Part shown: one piece after another, positions 32,270 through 45,480 of the stretch | Layout of the letters: the number at the start of each line of letters is the position of its first letter | Position numbering within the stretch: the stretch's first letter is position 1 | Assembly: GCA_021234155.1 (NCBI GenBank) | Contig: JAJEKV010000141.1 | Span: 1-64,000 of the forward strand | Length of the DNA stretch: 64,000 nucleotides | Source: Isoetes taiwanensis | Taxonomy: Eukaryota > Streptophyta > Lycopodiopsida > Isoetales > Isoetaceae | Reading direction: 5' to 3' | Made by a program: the position numbers and the translations under genes | The notes under the pieces: generated by a model | Databases searched by the model: none | Told to the model about the DNA's origin: nothing | The model's input: only the letters and a program-made list of their open reading frames with translations

Positions 32270-33605
32270 CCTGGACTGCCATAGTCGTGAGATTCGTCGA
32301 TCCTACGACTCAAATCGTATGTTGTGGCCCTTGGGCACCTCTCATTTCGCTTATAGTCATTTATGATTGGAGGCGCCTATGATTTTGAAATATGAAATAC
32401 GATTTCACCTAAGGTTTTGAGGGAATATCGAACCTCTATATGACTTTGCCTAAGATTTTAAAATATGAATTACGGGAGCTCAAACCTCTTTCAAAATAAT
32501 TCAATGTCCTAACTAAGACTACTTTAACCAATATACCCAGTGAGCTAATGCAATTATTTTTTATCTTGAATCTATGTTTTTTCTATAATAACTTATTTGA
32601 TTGTTTTAGGGATATATGGTCTATGGTTTCAGGAATTGTTATTTCTACATCCATATCAAATCCCCCTGGAACCCCCTATTATTTTGTGACGTATTCTAAA
32701 CGGGTGCACCCGGGACTACTATAGTCGTCGGATTCGTCCATCCTACGACCCAGATCGTATGTTGGGGCCCCCAGCACCTCTCGTTCTGCTTATAATCATT
32801 TATGATTGGAGGCGCCTATGATTTTGAAATATGAAATACGATTTCGCCTAAGGTTTTGAGGGAATATCGAACCTCTCTATGACTTTGCCTAAGATTTTAG
32901 AATATGAAATATGGGAGCTCGAACCTCTACCAAAATAATTAAATGCTCTAACTAAAATTACTTTAACCAATATACCCAGTGAGCTAATGCAATTATTTTT
33001 TATCTTGAATCTATGCTTCTTTTTTATAACAACGTATTCGATTGTTTTAAAGGTATACAATCTATGGTTTCAGGAATTGTTATTTTACATCCATATCAAA
33101 TCCCCCATGGAAGCCCCTGTTATTTTGCTGCATATTCTAAACGAGGTGCACCTGACTATCACAGTCGTCGGATCCTACGACCCAGATCGTATGTTAGGGC
33201 CCATGGATATCTTAGTCGTCAGATTCGTCGATCCTACAACCCAGATCGTATGCTGGGGCCCTTGGGCATCTCTCGTTTCACTTATAGTCATTTGTGAATG
33301 GAGGCGCCTACGGTTTTGAAATTGAAATACGATTTCGCCTAAGGTTTTGAGGGAATATCGAACCTCTATACGACTTTGCCTAAGATTTTAGAATATGAAA
33401 TACGGAATCTCAAACCTCTACCAAAATAATTCAATGTCCTAACTAAGACTACTTTAACCAATATACCCAGTGAGCTAATGCGATTATTTTTTGTCTTGAA
33501 TCTATGTTTTTTTTTATAACAACTTATTCGATTGTTTTAGGGATATATGGTCTATGGTTTCAGGAATTGTTATTTTTATATCCATATCCAATCTCTTAGG
33601 AACCC
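32270..33605 (-). repeat. Three tandem 440-bp units with tRNA-like boxes, inserted in a LINE endonuclease
   Basis: The marker AGTCGT near each unit start lies at 32283, 32723 and 33163, exactly 440 bp apart. Each unit, read on the minus strand, holds TTAGCTCACTGG (A-box-like; + strand 32976-32987 in unit 2) and about 50 nt later GGTTCGAGCTCCC (B-box-like; 32913-32925). A second B-box-like GGTTCGATATTCCC follows. Unit 3 has an extra duplication of about 50 bp around 33163-33220. A single unit core without the spacer occurs at 45.2 kb. Endonuclease coding sequence lies on both sides. Confidence 0.8.
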
Positions 33606-33700
33606 CCTCTTATTTCTACATATACAAATCATGCTCTTTTATTTCCACAAAATAAATAACATCATTATTATCTAGAATTGTTTGCATACTAATTACCTTA
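33606..33700 (-). pseudogene. LINE-E1 endonuclease N-terminal scrap
   Basis: Between the tandem insert and ORF1 a minus-strand frame reads ISMQTILDNNDVIYFVEIKE followed by HDLYM. This fits the helix and catalytic Glu (E-x-K) at the start of a LINE endonuclease. It shows that the insert lies inside the endonuclease and not in the inter-ORF spacer. Confidence 0.6.
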
Positions 33701-33724
33701 TCAATGGCGAGTCTACCTATTCAA

Positions 33725-34459
33725 TCACAACCTTCCCTTTGGCCACTTCACTTTCTGATTGTTTTGTCTTGCCTCTTTAAACTTAACAATTTCTTGCTTC
33801 TTCTCAAGCATTTGGCCTTTGGTAAGATCATTGTTCATACAAATTTTTCTTTCAGTGTGTGTCTCTATTTTAGTACCTGGAAACGATCTTCCCTGTTGGC
33901 AAACTTCACCAGAATGTGGCGTGTCCCACGACCCTTCTTTCCAATCCAGAAAGCATCCACAAAATCTGCTCCAGTTATCTTCATTTCTTCGCTAAAGAAT
34001 TTTGACACTACCTCTTTTGTATTCTCATTCTCCTTTTCTGTCAAGCCCACAATGCGAATGTTTAAAGCTACGATCTAATAATAGTGTTTAATGTGAATGT
34101 GTCTCTACATACTCCTCAGAAGCATTCTTTAAATCTGAAATTTCTGTTGTACAATCTGATCCTTCACCTTCTTGCAATTCCTTGAGTTCCTGTTTGACAT
34201 GATCCATTTCTTTTCGTAATTGCTAGAAATTTGCACGAAGATAATCGTTATCTACCCTCAAATTTTTGATCTCTGCCATCAACTTCTCCTCTCGGGATGC
34301 CGCTTCTTGTCTGAATGTTGTTAGTTCATTCCATATAGCCATGAGCAAAATTTCCCTATATGATTCTACCTGTGTGCTGAGCCCAGATGATTCCCCATCA
34401 GAGTCTTATTCTTTATGCTTCTGTGTTATTTTCTTGGGCTGTTTCTTTGGGGCAACCAT
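33725..34459 (-). pseudogene. LINE-E1 ORF1: coiled coil, RRM and C-terminal domain (L1-type)
   Basis: ORF1p of L1 elements is a trimeric RNA chaperone that coats the element RNA. The frame starts at the ATG at 34457-34459 with a basic N-terminus (MVAPKKQPKKITQKHK). A heptad-rich segment follows (EEKLMAEIKNLRVDNDYL, then LRKEMDHVKQELKELQ). An RRM-like block (VDAFWIGKKGRGTRHILVKF, then ANREDRF) comes next. After a frameshift near 33862 a CTD-like block appears (ICMNNDLTKGQMLEKKQEI). Stops occur after HKE, RANF and ETHSH. The three-part order matches animal-type L1 ORF1p and not the zinc-knuckle ORF1 common in flowering-plant LINEs. Confidence 0.7.
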
Positions 34460-34667
34460 GGTGCTGACAAGAACTGCTGAAAATCTATACCCGACCAGAA
34501 AATAGCAATTATAGATACCGAAACAGATTCAAGCCAGTCATGCTATATACCATTAGGAAGATCTCAGAACCAGCTTTCCAAAGAGCCCCAGCACGTGCCA
34601 ATCTAACACTCTGGGAGAGAGTTGTGGCATGTCGAAACTTCACCTCATAAACCCTAACGTCCAACGT

Positions 34668-36132
<1,465 letters not shown>

Positions 36133-36235
36133 GACCGGGGGAGGGGGGGAAGGGAGGGAGAGAGAGTATTTTTATGTCATGCCACATTGATAGCATCCAT
36201 GAGAGAGGGAGGGAGTGAGGGATGAAATGAAATGA
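36133..36235. repeat. G/A-rich tract between LINE-E3 and LINE-E2
   Basis: G-runs, (GGGA)n and (GA)n, then GAGGGAGGGAGTGAGGGATG and (AAATG)n. On the minus strand this is the CT-rich tail of copy 3 leading into the truncated start of copy 2. Confidence 0.9.
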
Positions 36236-36830
36236 AATCTTTATTATTATGTCTATGAGACCATTAGGTCTAGAAGATGTTCATAACATACAATCAACAT
36301 CATAGATTAGTTCATCTAATATGTCTTCAGGCAAAAACATAGATTAGTTCATCTAATATGTCTAATATGCTCTCCACCTCATATTGAAACTCACTAGACT
36401 CTAACAAAGATTTCATGTTCTGGATATTGGTATCCGTTGTCTGCATGACCAGAAAATGCCCAATGAACTGGGGCAAGCTCAAAGAAGCTCACTAGATCCA
36501 CCACATGTAGCTCAAACTTTGTTTGAAGGTACTAATATGTTGGACAAAGTAGAATAACATGTTTTTTGACCTCAACTTCCCGTGATCCACAGACTTTACA
36601 ACACCTGAGCTCATTAGGTATATTTGCCCAGCGCCCAATCTCCATCCCTAGGTGATGTGAACTGAGCCTCATCCTGCTAATCACGTGTCTAAGCTTCTTT
36701 AATAGACTAACTTTAAGATACGATGCCTCTCGTAGCTCCAGACTTCTGTAATATTCTTTCTTGACTTCTGGGACATTCCACATTTTATGGAGGGAAGGGG
36801 GGGGGAGGGAGGGAGATGTCATGGCCATAT
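36236..36830 (-). mobile_element. LINE-E copy 3, C-terminal piece
   Basis: The minus-strand frame 36532-36828 gives WNVPEVKKEYYRSLELREAS, RLSSHHLGMEIGRW and CCKVCGSREVEVKKHVILLC, matching the ORF2 C-terminus of copy 1. The 3' UTR ends in CATAGACATAATAATAAAG. Its 5' break lies at another G/A-rich tract (36788-36816). Confidence 0.85.
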
Positions 36831-37869
36831 GTTGGCTTAGAGATCACGAGAGACAAAGCAAGAGATGGAGAAGGAGAGAGATGGGTGAGAATAGGTTTTC
36901 TTAACCCTCACCTCGAGAGACAACTTGTCCCTAACTGTAGTTAGGAGCATTTCCATTGTATTTTTTCTGTTAAGGGGAGGTCCGTTTTGCTTTCAAGGAT
37001 TTTGTTTTGGCTCCCATTTTTTTTCCCCTCCCTCTCCCCCCCTCCATTTATCTCTATTCTGAACATGCAATGGAAAAAAATTGTCACGAAGCACATTTCT
37101 TTGCACATCTTGGACACAAAAACTTGCATGCCATATTGGGAGAAAAAAAAAAGAGGATAGAAATGTATCTATAGCCCTTCCGTCTCTAATCTGAACCATC
37201 GAAGAGGAAATGGCAGAAGAGGAAAACTACTGGAGCTTACTTCTGCATGATCAAGGTCCATAATTTCTTAGGGCATTTGGATAGCATGAATGGGCTGAAC
37301 TGGTATCATGTCCAAGCTCTAGTCTCGATTGTGAAGCCTTTTCTACGAGGCCAGACATCAAGTTCAAGATTGCCAAAGCCCGATGTGCAACAACGGGAAA
37401 AATAGATATGATTATGGAGTTTCTATCATGGCATTTGCTACATCTCTTCAATCTCTATTCATCCTTGCGAAACAGATGAAGCTGTCGAGGAATTCGATTT
37501 GAAGATGCCCTATTTTTTACTATTGCAGAGATGAATTCAGAGGTTATATGGGTCAGTTAGATGATTTTACAAAATTCTGGAACGGGTTTGAAATCAATAA
37601 AGAGTTACTAGATAAATTTATTGAATTTTGAGTCAAAATTGAACTTGAACCTGCTGTGTTTTATTTAAAAATTGGACTCTGATGGTTTTTTATTTTTTGA
37701 TAGGTTGTTTTAATCCATTGAATAGAATCTCAACTAAAAGTTTATCATTTTGTTCAGAAGTTAATTGATCTGAAGAAATGATTTTGAGAAAGGATTTAAC
37801 TATTTTGCAGATTGTAAAGATGATTGTGAATGAACTATTTTTCAGGAGCTGGTGCTGGCCAAGGTATCG
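36831..37869. other. Spacer, no gene seen
   Basis: Purine-rich start, then AT-rich sequence. No recognisable coding motif or RNA gene. Confidence 0.5.
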
Positions 37870-40407
37870 TCAAGAATCTCAGCCCTTCAAAGACAGAGCT
37901 TAGAGGAGTCGTTGACAAGGCGGGGAGTTGGGGGGCATTATGCATGTTGGCTTTCGGAATAAGTGTCTGGATTGGGCCGGAATACCGGTGGAGTTTTTCG
38001 GCGATCTTGGGAGTGGGTGGGGGACTTCGGTGGTGCGGTGTATGTGGATCTTTTGAGGAATAACTTCGATGCATCATCTCACGAATCTGGGTTGTATTTC
38101 ACTTATACCCAAATGTAAGCATCCTAAAACCATCAATATTTGGAGGCCTCTTACTCATTTGTGCGTGGTTTATAAAATCATTACTACGGCTTTGGCGGAG
38201 AGGCTTAAGCCGATTACTAGTTCACGCCATTAGCCGGGCGATGCGGTTTTCTCCCCTGCGGAATATTCTTCATAATGTGGCTGCTTTGCTTTTGAGGGAG
38301 TGCATTGGGCTCGTAGGATGAGGCAGCCCCTTGTTTTTCTTAAGCTAGACTTTGCCAAGGCTTATGGCGATGTGTCATTTGGCGGTTCTTAGCGGAATAT
38401 GATCTGAGCCTTTGGGTGTGGACCTAGTTTGAGGGAAAGCGGTTATAAAGGCTGCGCGTGTGCGCTAGAGGCGGCGGTGTGGTGTCGGGGGTGAGACCTC
38501 TTCAATCTTCTCGTGGGCGAGGCATTGGCGGGGATGTCCGTTGGCCCCTTTTTACGTACACTATAGTGGCGAAGCTCTTTTGCACTTTTTTGGTGGCGAT
38601 TCTTGCGACAATGTGGTGCAAGGTCTCCTTTGGGTGATGGGTCACAATGGGTTTGCGATCAATTTGCGGATGATACATTCCTCTTTCTTCATGCGGATGA
38701 GTCCAATCTCCAGGCGACCAAGAATATTTTGGATGCCTTTTCTTTAACCGGGGTGCTTGCTTAACTTGTCCGAAGTGCTCAGCCATGTGGGTGCTGGAGG
38801 AACCTTCCCATCGTGGTTGAGTCGGTTTCCCTGAGCTCTTACTTCGCCACACCACGGTGCCAAACTGTTAGGCATACAATTTGGCTTGGACATTAATGCT
38901 AGGGCAATTTGGTAGGAGACATTCTGAGAATCTTAAGCGACATCGAGCTGTGGAGGGAAGTAAACTCATCATGGCTGGTAGGATTATGGTAGCCAAGTCG
39001 ATGCTCTATAGCACTCATGTTTACGTGACCTCTGCATACTTGCGCCGAGAAAGTGTGGTTAAGGAGTTGGATGACACCATTCGCAATTTTGTTTGGGGAG
39101 GAAATGAGGAGGGGGCTACAATGAAGGTCGCATGGTGGAAGTGTGTGCATCCCAGAAAGGCGGGGGGCTTAGGCATGCTTGATGTGTCGTTGCACCACGA
39201 AGGTTACAGTGTCGAAATTCGATGGCGGTTGTTGCGGGGAACAACAATCCCGAGTTTGGCTCTGTTAGCACGGTCGTTTTAGCAGCTCTATTGTGTTTAG
39301 GAAGCCAACAATTCGGCTCGATTGCCGTGGGCTCTGTTTGAGGATTTCGCGGCCATTCCCTCATGCCGCCTTTTCTTAAGGGTCTCTAAAGGGGCTGGAA
39401 GGTGGTCAAGGTTCTCTTTTCATTGGACCCTAGCAGGTGTATGGTAGCCTCATCGCCCTTTCTCTGGGTACCCTTGGATTCTGCATCTCCCTTGGCCTCT
39501 GTTCTACACCCAGGTACTCAGCACCAATGGATTGTTGCAGGGGTAACATCCATCCGTGACTGGTATTGGGAGGGTCATTTTTGCCCGTGGGAGTTTTTAG
39601 GGAACGATTTGGCCTTGGTGATGGGGACATCTGGGACTTGGGGACAGAATTGCTAATGCTATTCTATTGCGGTTGTCTTCTCAAGTCAATGGCGTTTGGA
39701 AGTCGCATAGTGGATTTGATGCATCTCGGTTTGTAGCATCGGCTTATGGGCTTCTAAGCGCTTGAGGACACATTACGCCCAACCGGATAAGTGGTCGCTT
39801 AAGCTTCCAGGGAGTAAATGGCCCGCCATGTGGAAATGGGCGTGGAATACATTGCCTCCTCCTAAAATCCGTACCCTTTTGTGGCAGATCTTGCACCGTA
39901 GCCTCAGGGTGAATGTCCGAGTCCACGGGTTCAAGCCTCAGGTAGCGGAAACATGCCCTTTATGTGGGAGGCGTCGAGAGACCATTGAGCACTGCTTTGT
40001 CCTATGCACAGAGGTAGGGGCATCTTGGTTCTGAGTGAGAGCCCTCTTTGGGTCTTCACTGTGCAGTCAGAAAATTCTCTTGGGAGTGTTGGCCAGTGGC
40101 CAAGCAACAGGCGTTCCATTTATGCAGAGCTTGGCTTCTGTGGTTGATTTGGAAAAGAAAGAAGAGCGAAGTTCTTTCAGAATGCAGTGCTTAGCCCTTT
40201 TCGGTTGGTTCCAATCTTGAGGCATAAGTTGTGGCAGGCTTACCAAGTCTCAAGCTTGTCTGGCACAGTTAAGCGGGAAATTTGGTCGATATTCCTACAG
40301 ATTGTGAATCATGATGGGCACTTCATTTCTTAGCACCACACTTATCATTGTACTTGATTGCATTCTAGTGGTTTAATATATTCCTATATTCTTCAAAAAA
40401 AAAAAAA
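37870..40407 (+). mobile_element. LINE-C copy 2 (RT to poly(A)), decayed
   Basis: Readable RT pieces are IPKCKHPKTINIWRPLTHLC, VYKIITTALAERLKPITSS, RQPLVFLKLDFAKAYGDV (motif A) and FADDTFLFLHADESNLQ (motif C, FADD intact). The thumb region carries MAGRIMVAKSMLYSTHVYV and NFVWGGNEEGATMKVAWWKC. The C-terminus has WKWAWNTLPPPKIRTLLWQI and CPLCGRRRETIEHCFVLC. A 3' UTR and a 13-base A-run end the copy at 40407. Multiple frameshifts are present. It extends further 5' than copies 1 and 3 but lacks the endonuclease. Confidence 0.85.
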
Positions 40408-41783
40408 GTCGAAAAAATTTATGAAGAGTACAAGGAGGATAAGATAGATATATAGTATTTTAACTTCTATAAGGACTCTAGAGTGGGCCATGGAACAAGT
40501 CTATAAACAATGCGACTCTTGGCCATCTCGAACTCAAGACATGCATGTTTTAGGACTAGTGTATTACTAATAGATGAAAGGCCTAGGTACATAACAATGT
40601 TTCTGGCAATGATAGGGCCAACAAATGTGAGTGGTATAATATCATTGACAAATATATGGCAAACATGAAATGTGACAAAGGTAGCCCATGGAGGAGTTAT
40701 TGCGGAAGAAGTAAATGATGAACATGCCGGGGAAAAATCAGACGGAAAGAAGGTTTTTTAAAAAAAAGAGGTCCTCAACTCCTTTAAGAAAAATCAGAGA
40801 GGAAGAAGGTTAAAATAAAAAGAGGTTCTCAACTTCTTCAACAAATGAAAGCCGAAAAAATGGAGTTTCCCTCACAGCTGGAGGACACTGAAATTTAAAG
40901 GCTGCAAATTGAGAATCAATGATTAGAAATCTTTGTTAAAATGAAAGCGTCATTTGCTGATTTTGTCAATTCCACGAAGTAAAATCTGAAAAACAAATTC
41001 TTTATGGCTAACTTGTGCATCATCTTAATGTAGTATTTGTATATTATTTGAAGCTATATCCATTTTTTGTTCTTCGTACTTCTATATAGTATTTGTAGCT
41101 GGTCTAATTTATGTAGTATTTTGTATGTAGTTTGCAAGTTTTTGAAGTTGTTTCATAATATGCCTGATATTGCTAAATGGTTTGCTATTACAAGCCCGTT
41201 AATTTACTAGAGGTTAACTCCTTCAATATTGTTTCGTTAATGTAGACATTATTTAGAACGTACCTCCTTTGAGATAGCACTAGAAAAATTGAAAATACAT
41301 GCAAATCTCTTTCACAGATCTATCTTCGATTGTTTGATCCAAAGTTGATCATTGGTATTATTAAGAAATCTATACCTTCACTATAGATTGCCAAGCTCTA
41401 ACCATCACTTCTAGATTCTGCACCCTTCTAGCTAATCTCGACTTGCTTTTTCATTCCTGTATGAACCAAGAATTAGAAAAGAAAGATACTTATCAGCAAT
41501 TGCAAGATGACAAACCAAAAAGTAGAAGCTTGTAATAATATTTACCAATTGCAAGATGGAAAATCAAACTTGAATTTACAAAGTCTGATAAAAAAATCGT
41601 TTTGCTGCAATGCTACACATTCTTATACGCAAGATTCTTGATCACCCAAAAGCCCTACATTTCTTGATTAATATGACGTGATAGCCCAAAGGCTTAGTAA
41701 TGGAACGTCAAATGCAAATAAGACAAACTTTAAAGGTGTCATTTCTTGCCACGTCATTTTATGACAACAACCGTAGTTGAATC
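40408..41783. other. AT-rich spacer with a small tandem duplication
   Basis: No gene recognised. A unit of about 54 bp (AAAATCAGA..GAAGAAGGTT ... AGAGGT.CTCAACT.CTTC) is present twice in tandem, diverged, at 40734-40787 and 40788-40841. Confidence 0.5.
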
Positions 41784-41792
41784 TGAGCCTAA
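41784..41792. repeat. Left target-site duplication of LINE-B
   Basis: TGAGCCTAA, repeated exactly at 45104-45112 directly after the poly(A) tail. Confidence 0.85.
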
Positions 41793-42002
41793 TCACCAAA
41801 TAGGAATAGGCAAATCAATAACTCCATCACCAAATTGGAATCTGACCAAGGAGTTATGCACACTGATGAAACTGAAATTGCTATTGCCTTTCATAAATTT
41901 TACACTGATCTCTTTAAGGAAGAAAGGGTTGAGGAGAGCAAAATTCAAGAGGTCTTTGAGATTATTGGTCCCCCTAATGAGGTCATGGAGGATGAATGAA
42001 CT

Positions 42003-42908
42003 TTGGCCTCTGAACTCCCCGAGATATTTGAGACCCTCAAAAAGATGAAGCATGGCAAGAGTCCAGGAATAGATGGTTTTCAGCCAGAATTCTTTGTGGA
42101 ATTCTGGCCAATCATGAAGGATGACATTGTCCAGTTCATCCAAGGGATTTGGGGTGCCAAATCCATCTTTCCTACTTATAATGTGGGTGTGATTTCCCTT
42201 ATTCCCAAAACTGATTCTCCTCTTAAGACTAATGAATGGTGCCCTATCTCTCTTACCACCACCTTGTATAAGTTGGTGGCCAAAATCATTGCTGGTAGAA
42301 TTGTGGTACATCTCCACAATAAAATAAATCCTTGCCAATCTGCCTTTCTACCTAATAGGTCTATCCTGGACAACTACATTGCTGCTAATGAGGCCCTTCA
42401 TTGGAACAAATTAACTAAGCAGAATTGTGTGCTTCTTAAATTAGACTTCAAAAGAGCATATGACTGTATCTCTTGGAGTTTCTTAGAGAAAGCCCTTCAT
42501 CACATTGGTATTCACCCTTTTTTCATCAGTCTCATTATGGGGGTGTGTAAAAATGCTACTTCTTGTGTTCTTATCAATGGAACACCCACAGATTTCTTTC
42601 CTATCCAAAGAGGAGTAAGGCAGGGCTGCCCCCTGGTCCCCTACCTTTTTATCATTGCTGCTGAAATTCTTACTAAGATGGTGCTAGCTTATCAGGGAAA
42701 AGGATTAATCCAAGGCCTTAAAATGCCAGACTCTGATCAACAGATGTCCATCCTTCAATATGCAGATGATACCTTTATTATGACCAAAGCAGAAAATAAT
42801 TGTTTGGATAATCTCATGGATTTGCATCACCAAGTTTTGTGTCTTTGCCTCGGGATTCATCTCAATTATGCCAAATGTTCAATTCTTTGGCGATGGGTGC
42901 TACCCTGA
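42003..42908 (+). pseudogene. LINE-B ORF2: reverse transcriptase fingers and palm
   Basis: A 301-codon frame holds the full RT order: MKHGKSPGIDGFQPEFFVEF, NEWCPISLTTTLYKLVAKII, QSAFLPNRSILDNYIAANEA, LLKLDFKRAYDCISWSFLEK (motif A), IQRGVRQGCPL (motif B) and SILQYADDTFIMTKAENN (motif C, YADD intact). It reads on upstream past the TGA at 41997. Catalytic residues are all present. A frameshift near 42890 separates it from the thumb/C-terminal frame. The enzyme would copy LINE RNA at the nicked target. Confidence 0.93.
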
Positions 42909-44265
42909 CTTGAATACTCATGGAATCAAATTTGTCCCTGAAGGTCATTACTTAACTTTGTTGGGCCTCCCTCTTGCCACTCACATGTCTCACAAAGTGG
43001 CCTGGCAGCCTTTGATCAATAGGATCAGGAAAAAACTTCTTCTTCTTAAAGGCTCCCTCTCATTGGCTGGGAGAATTTTAATTGCCAATTCTGTCCTTGC
43101 CAGTAGTCATGTTTATTTCTCCTCGGCCTTGATTGCTGATAAAGCTTCCTATAACAAAATCGAGCAATGTATCAGAGAATTTATCTGGCAGGGAACTCAT
43201 TTATCTTCTTGGGATGAGCTGACTCATAGCAGAAAAGATGGGGGCTTGGGATGTAAATCTCTTCATCTCCAGGCCCAGATTTTAGGTGCAAAGAATGTCT
43301 GGAAAGCTATCTCTGGTTTCCAATCTCCAGCTATGGACTTTATCAGGTTTTGGCTTAATAAGAGTAAACCTTTAGGGAGTCCTTCTTTGATGCACCAACT
43401 CCCAGATTCTGCCTTCTATAACTTTCACTGTGCTGCTAATACTTCCCTTTTGCTTAGGAACATCTTCAAAGCTTGGGAGAAAGTGGCTACTAAATTCACC
43501 CATGATAAGATGACCAACTCAGTAAGGGACACTTCTATTTTCTGGTCCCCCATCTTAGCTCCCCCATCCTATTCTGCTATGGCTATATGTCACCCGACCT
43601 GTTATAAGAAATGGCATAAGGCTAACATTCTTCATGTTAGGGACCTTATAGATGAGACTGATAACTGGATCCCTTGGGATATGATCAAAAAGAAAGTTGG
43701 GGGAGGGGCCACTCATAGGACTATTTATAAGCAGGTAGTGAGCACTTACTCTCCTCTTTTGGGAAAAGATGGTAATGGGGAGAGTCATTCTCCTTTGAAT
43801 TGGTTCTTCAAGGTTAAGAGGAGTTATAAAGTCTCCAAGATTTATCATGCTTGCCTTCCTCAGAAAAAGAGAAAGCATGCCTCCATTCAAGGCATGTCAC
43901 TAAAAAAGTTCAAGAAAACTATCTTTTCCAACTGGCAGTCCTATTCCTGTCCCAAAATTAAAGTCTTTGCTTGGCTTGTCCTCCATAATGCTCTTCTCTG
44001 CAATACCAACATGATCAAGAGACAATTCAAGAATGTTCATAGCCCTCTCTGTACTCTTTGTAATACCTATGATGAAACTGTCATCCATATCTTCAAGTGC
44101 CCGAAGGTCAAGGAATTCTGGAATTGGCTGTCCCAAATTAGCCCCAACCTGAAAATTCCAGACTTGGACACCATTTCCCATACGCTCAGCTGCCGCAACC
44201 TCGGGGATTCCAAAGTTAACTCAACCATCCTTCAACTTGCCACTGTGGATTTATGCGGAAGCTGA
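42868..44265 (+). pseudogene. LINE-B ORF2: thumb and zf-RVT region
   Basis: The 465-codon frame continues ORF2 after the frameshift: GHYLTLLGLPLATHMSHKVA, SLSLAGRILIANSVLASSHV, REFIWQG, GGLGCKSLHLQAQILGAKNV. The zf-RVT block follows: NWQSYSCPKIKVFAWLVLHN with CTLCNTYDETVIHIFKC. A further frameshift near 44255 leads into an 89-codon piece, and another into a 169-codon Pro/Ser-rich tail ending at 44952. Confidence 0.9.
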
Positions 44266-44442
44266 GAAATAATGTGGCGGATAAGAAGTGTGATCTTGTC
44301 TGGATGAAGCTCAACTTTCAATTTGAGCTGACCAGATGTGCTATGGCTAATAAGGCCATAAAACGAGAGAAATTTGATTCTGATTGGCTTCTTTGGGGAA
44401 CCTTTAAGTCTAATTTCTTTGTTGTCCGTTTTAACTCCCTGA

Positions 44443-44952
44443 TTGACCCGAATTCCTTTGTGGACTGCAGCACTTTTGAACAGTGTGGTGCAGGTCTTCA
44501 GGGGGCCAATTCTGCCGAATGACGTTCCTACTCACCACTCAGGGACTCCCAGACAGGCTGTTAGAGCGACCTTTCGCCTCAAATTTCTACTGAAAGAAGC
44601 ATACAACGCGCATATCTTGCACAAGTTTATTGGTGCTAACAATCGACTTTTGACAGAGAAGCAGTTCTCCTGCTTAAGATCTATGTATTACTACCACAAA
44701 GGTAGATGTGAAGCTGCTGCTGGTGTTTTATTGGACATTATACAGGTTCCCATTGATGAATTGCTGTTGCTTGACCCCTTCTGGGCGAAATCAACGGATG
44801 GCGCCCGATCTTTTGCCATGCCTATCTCTGCTACTCACTCCTTCCCGGATTTGCCTGCAATCCCGGCTTCCCTTCTCAATTTATCGTCTCTCCCGCTTCA
44901 TACTCCCTCTCCTTCATGCAATCCTCCTCCTGCAGGTGGAATTTGGCTTTGA
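44443..44952 (+). pseudogene. LINE-B ORF2 C-terminal extension
   Basis: After the zf-RVT region the frames 44253-44522 and 44443-44952 continue as coding-like sequence (NVADKKCDLVWMKLNFQFEL, then FRLKFLLKEAYNAHILHKFI) and end in a Pro/Leu-rich tail. The domain is unrecognised. A stop is followed by about 150 bp of 3' UTR with the hairpin GGGCTCTGAGCCC and then poly(A). Confidence 0.5.
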
Positions 44953-45194
44953 TGGTGCTCCTTCAGCAAATGGTTTTTGGTTGTAATTTTTTGTCTGGTT
45001 TTTCTGAGACTGATATTTGGTATCTGGGCTCTGAGCCCCATTTTGTATGGTTTTAATTTATGATCAATAGAATCCTTCCTTTTCCTCAAAAAAAAAAAAA
45101 AAATGAGCCTAAGAACTAATACAATTATTGCTTAACCTGTAATAAGTGGAAAGATGAATAAGTAAGAGCTCTTGAAAAAACATGCCAACTTCAA

Positions 45195-45480
45195 GCTACA
45201 TATTAAACGAGGTGCATCTTGAGTTTATAGAATCTGTTTTTTCTATGGCCTAGAGTGTATGTTGGGGCCTCTGGGTGCCTTTCGTTTCAATATATCATTT
45301 ATGCTTAGTGGCACGTTTTGAAATATAAAAGACGAATTCGCCTACGGTTTCCAAATAAGAAATATAAGGACTCGAACCCCTACCAAAACAAAATTTTGCG
45401 TTTTAATATAAATGCTTTGATCAATATAACCAGTGAGCTAACATAATTATTTTTTTCTTTTGAATATATATTTTTCCTTT
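45195..45480 (-). repeat. Single unit related to the 440-bp tandem repeat
   Basis: It shares ACGAGGTGCA, GTATGTTGGGGCC, the AATTCGCCTA.GGTTT block, CTCGAACCCCTACCA (B-box-like on the minus strand) and ACCAGTGAGCTAA (A-box-like). It stops just beyond the A box, so the mobile part may be this core of about 280 bp. That would agree with a tRNA-derived SINE transcribed on the minus strand. Confidence 0.65.

Larger units (their letters stand above)
41793..45103 (+). mobile_element. LINE-B, best preserved LINE in the window
   Basis: The insert is bounded by a 9-bp duplication (TGAGCCTAA) and ends in a poly(A) run. It is 5'-truncated inside ORF2, downstream of the endonuclease. The coding frame is open from the first inserted base (SPNRNRQINNSITKLESDQG), with one TGA at 41997-41999 and frameshifts near 42890 and 44255. 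It is otherwise long and clean, implying a fairly recent insertion. It belongs to the same family as LINE-A. Confidence 0.93.
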
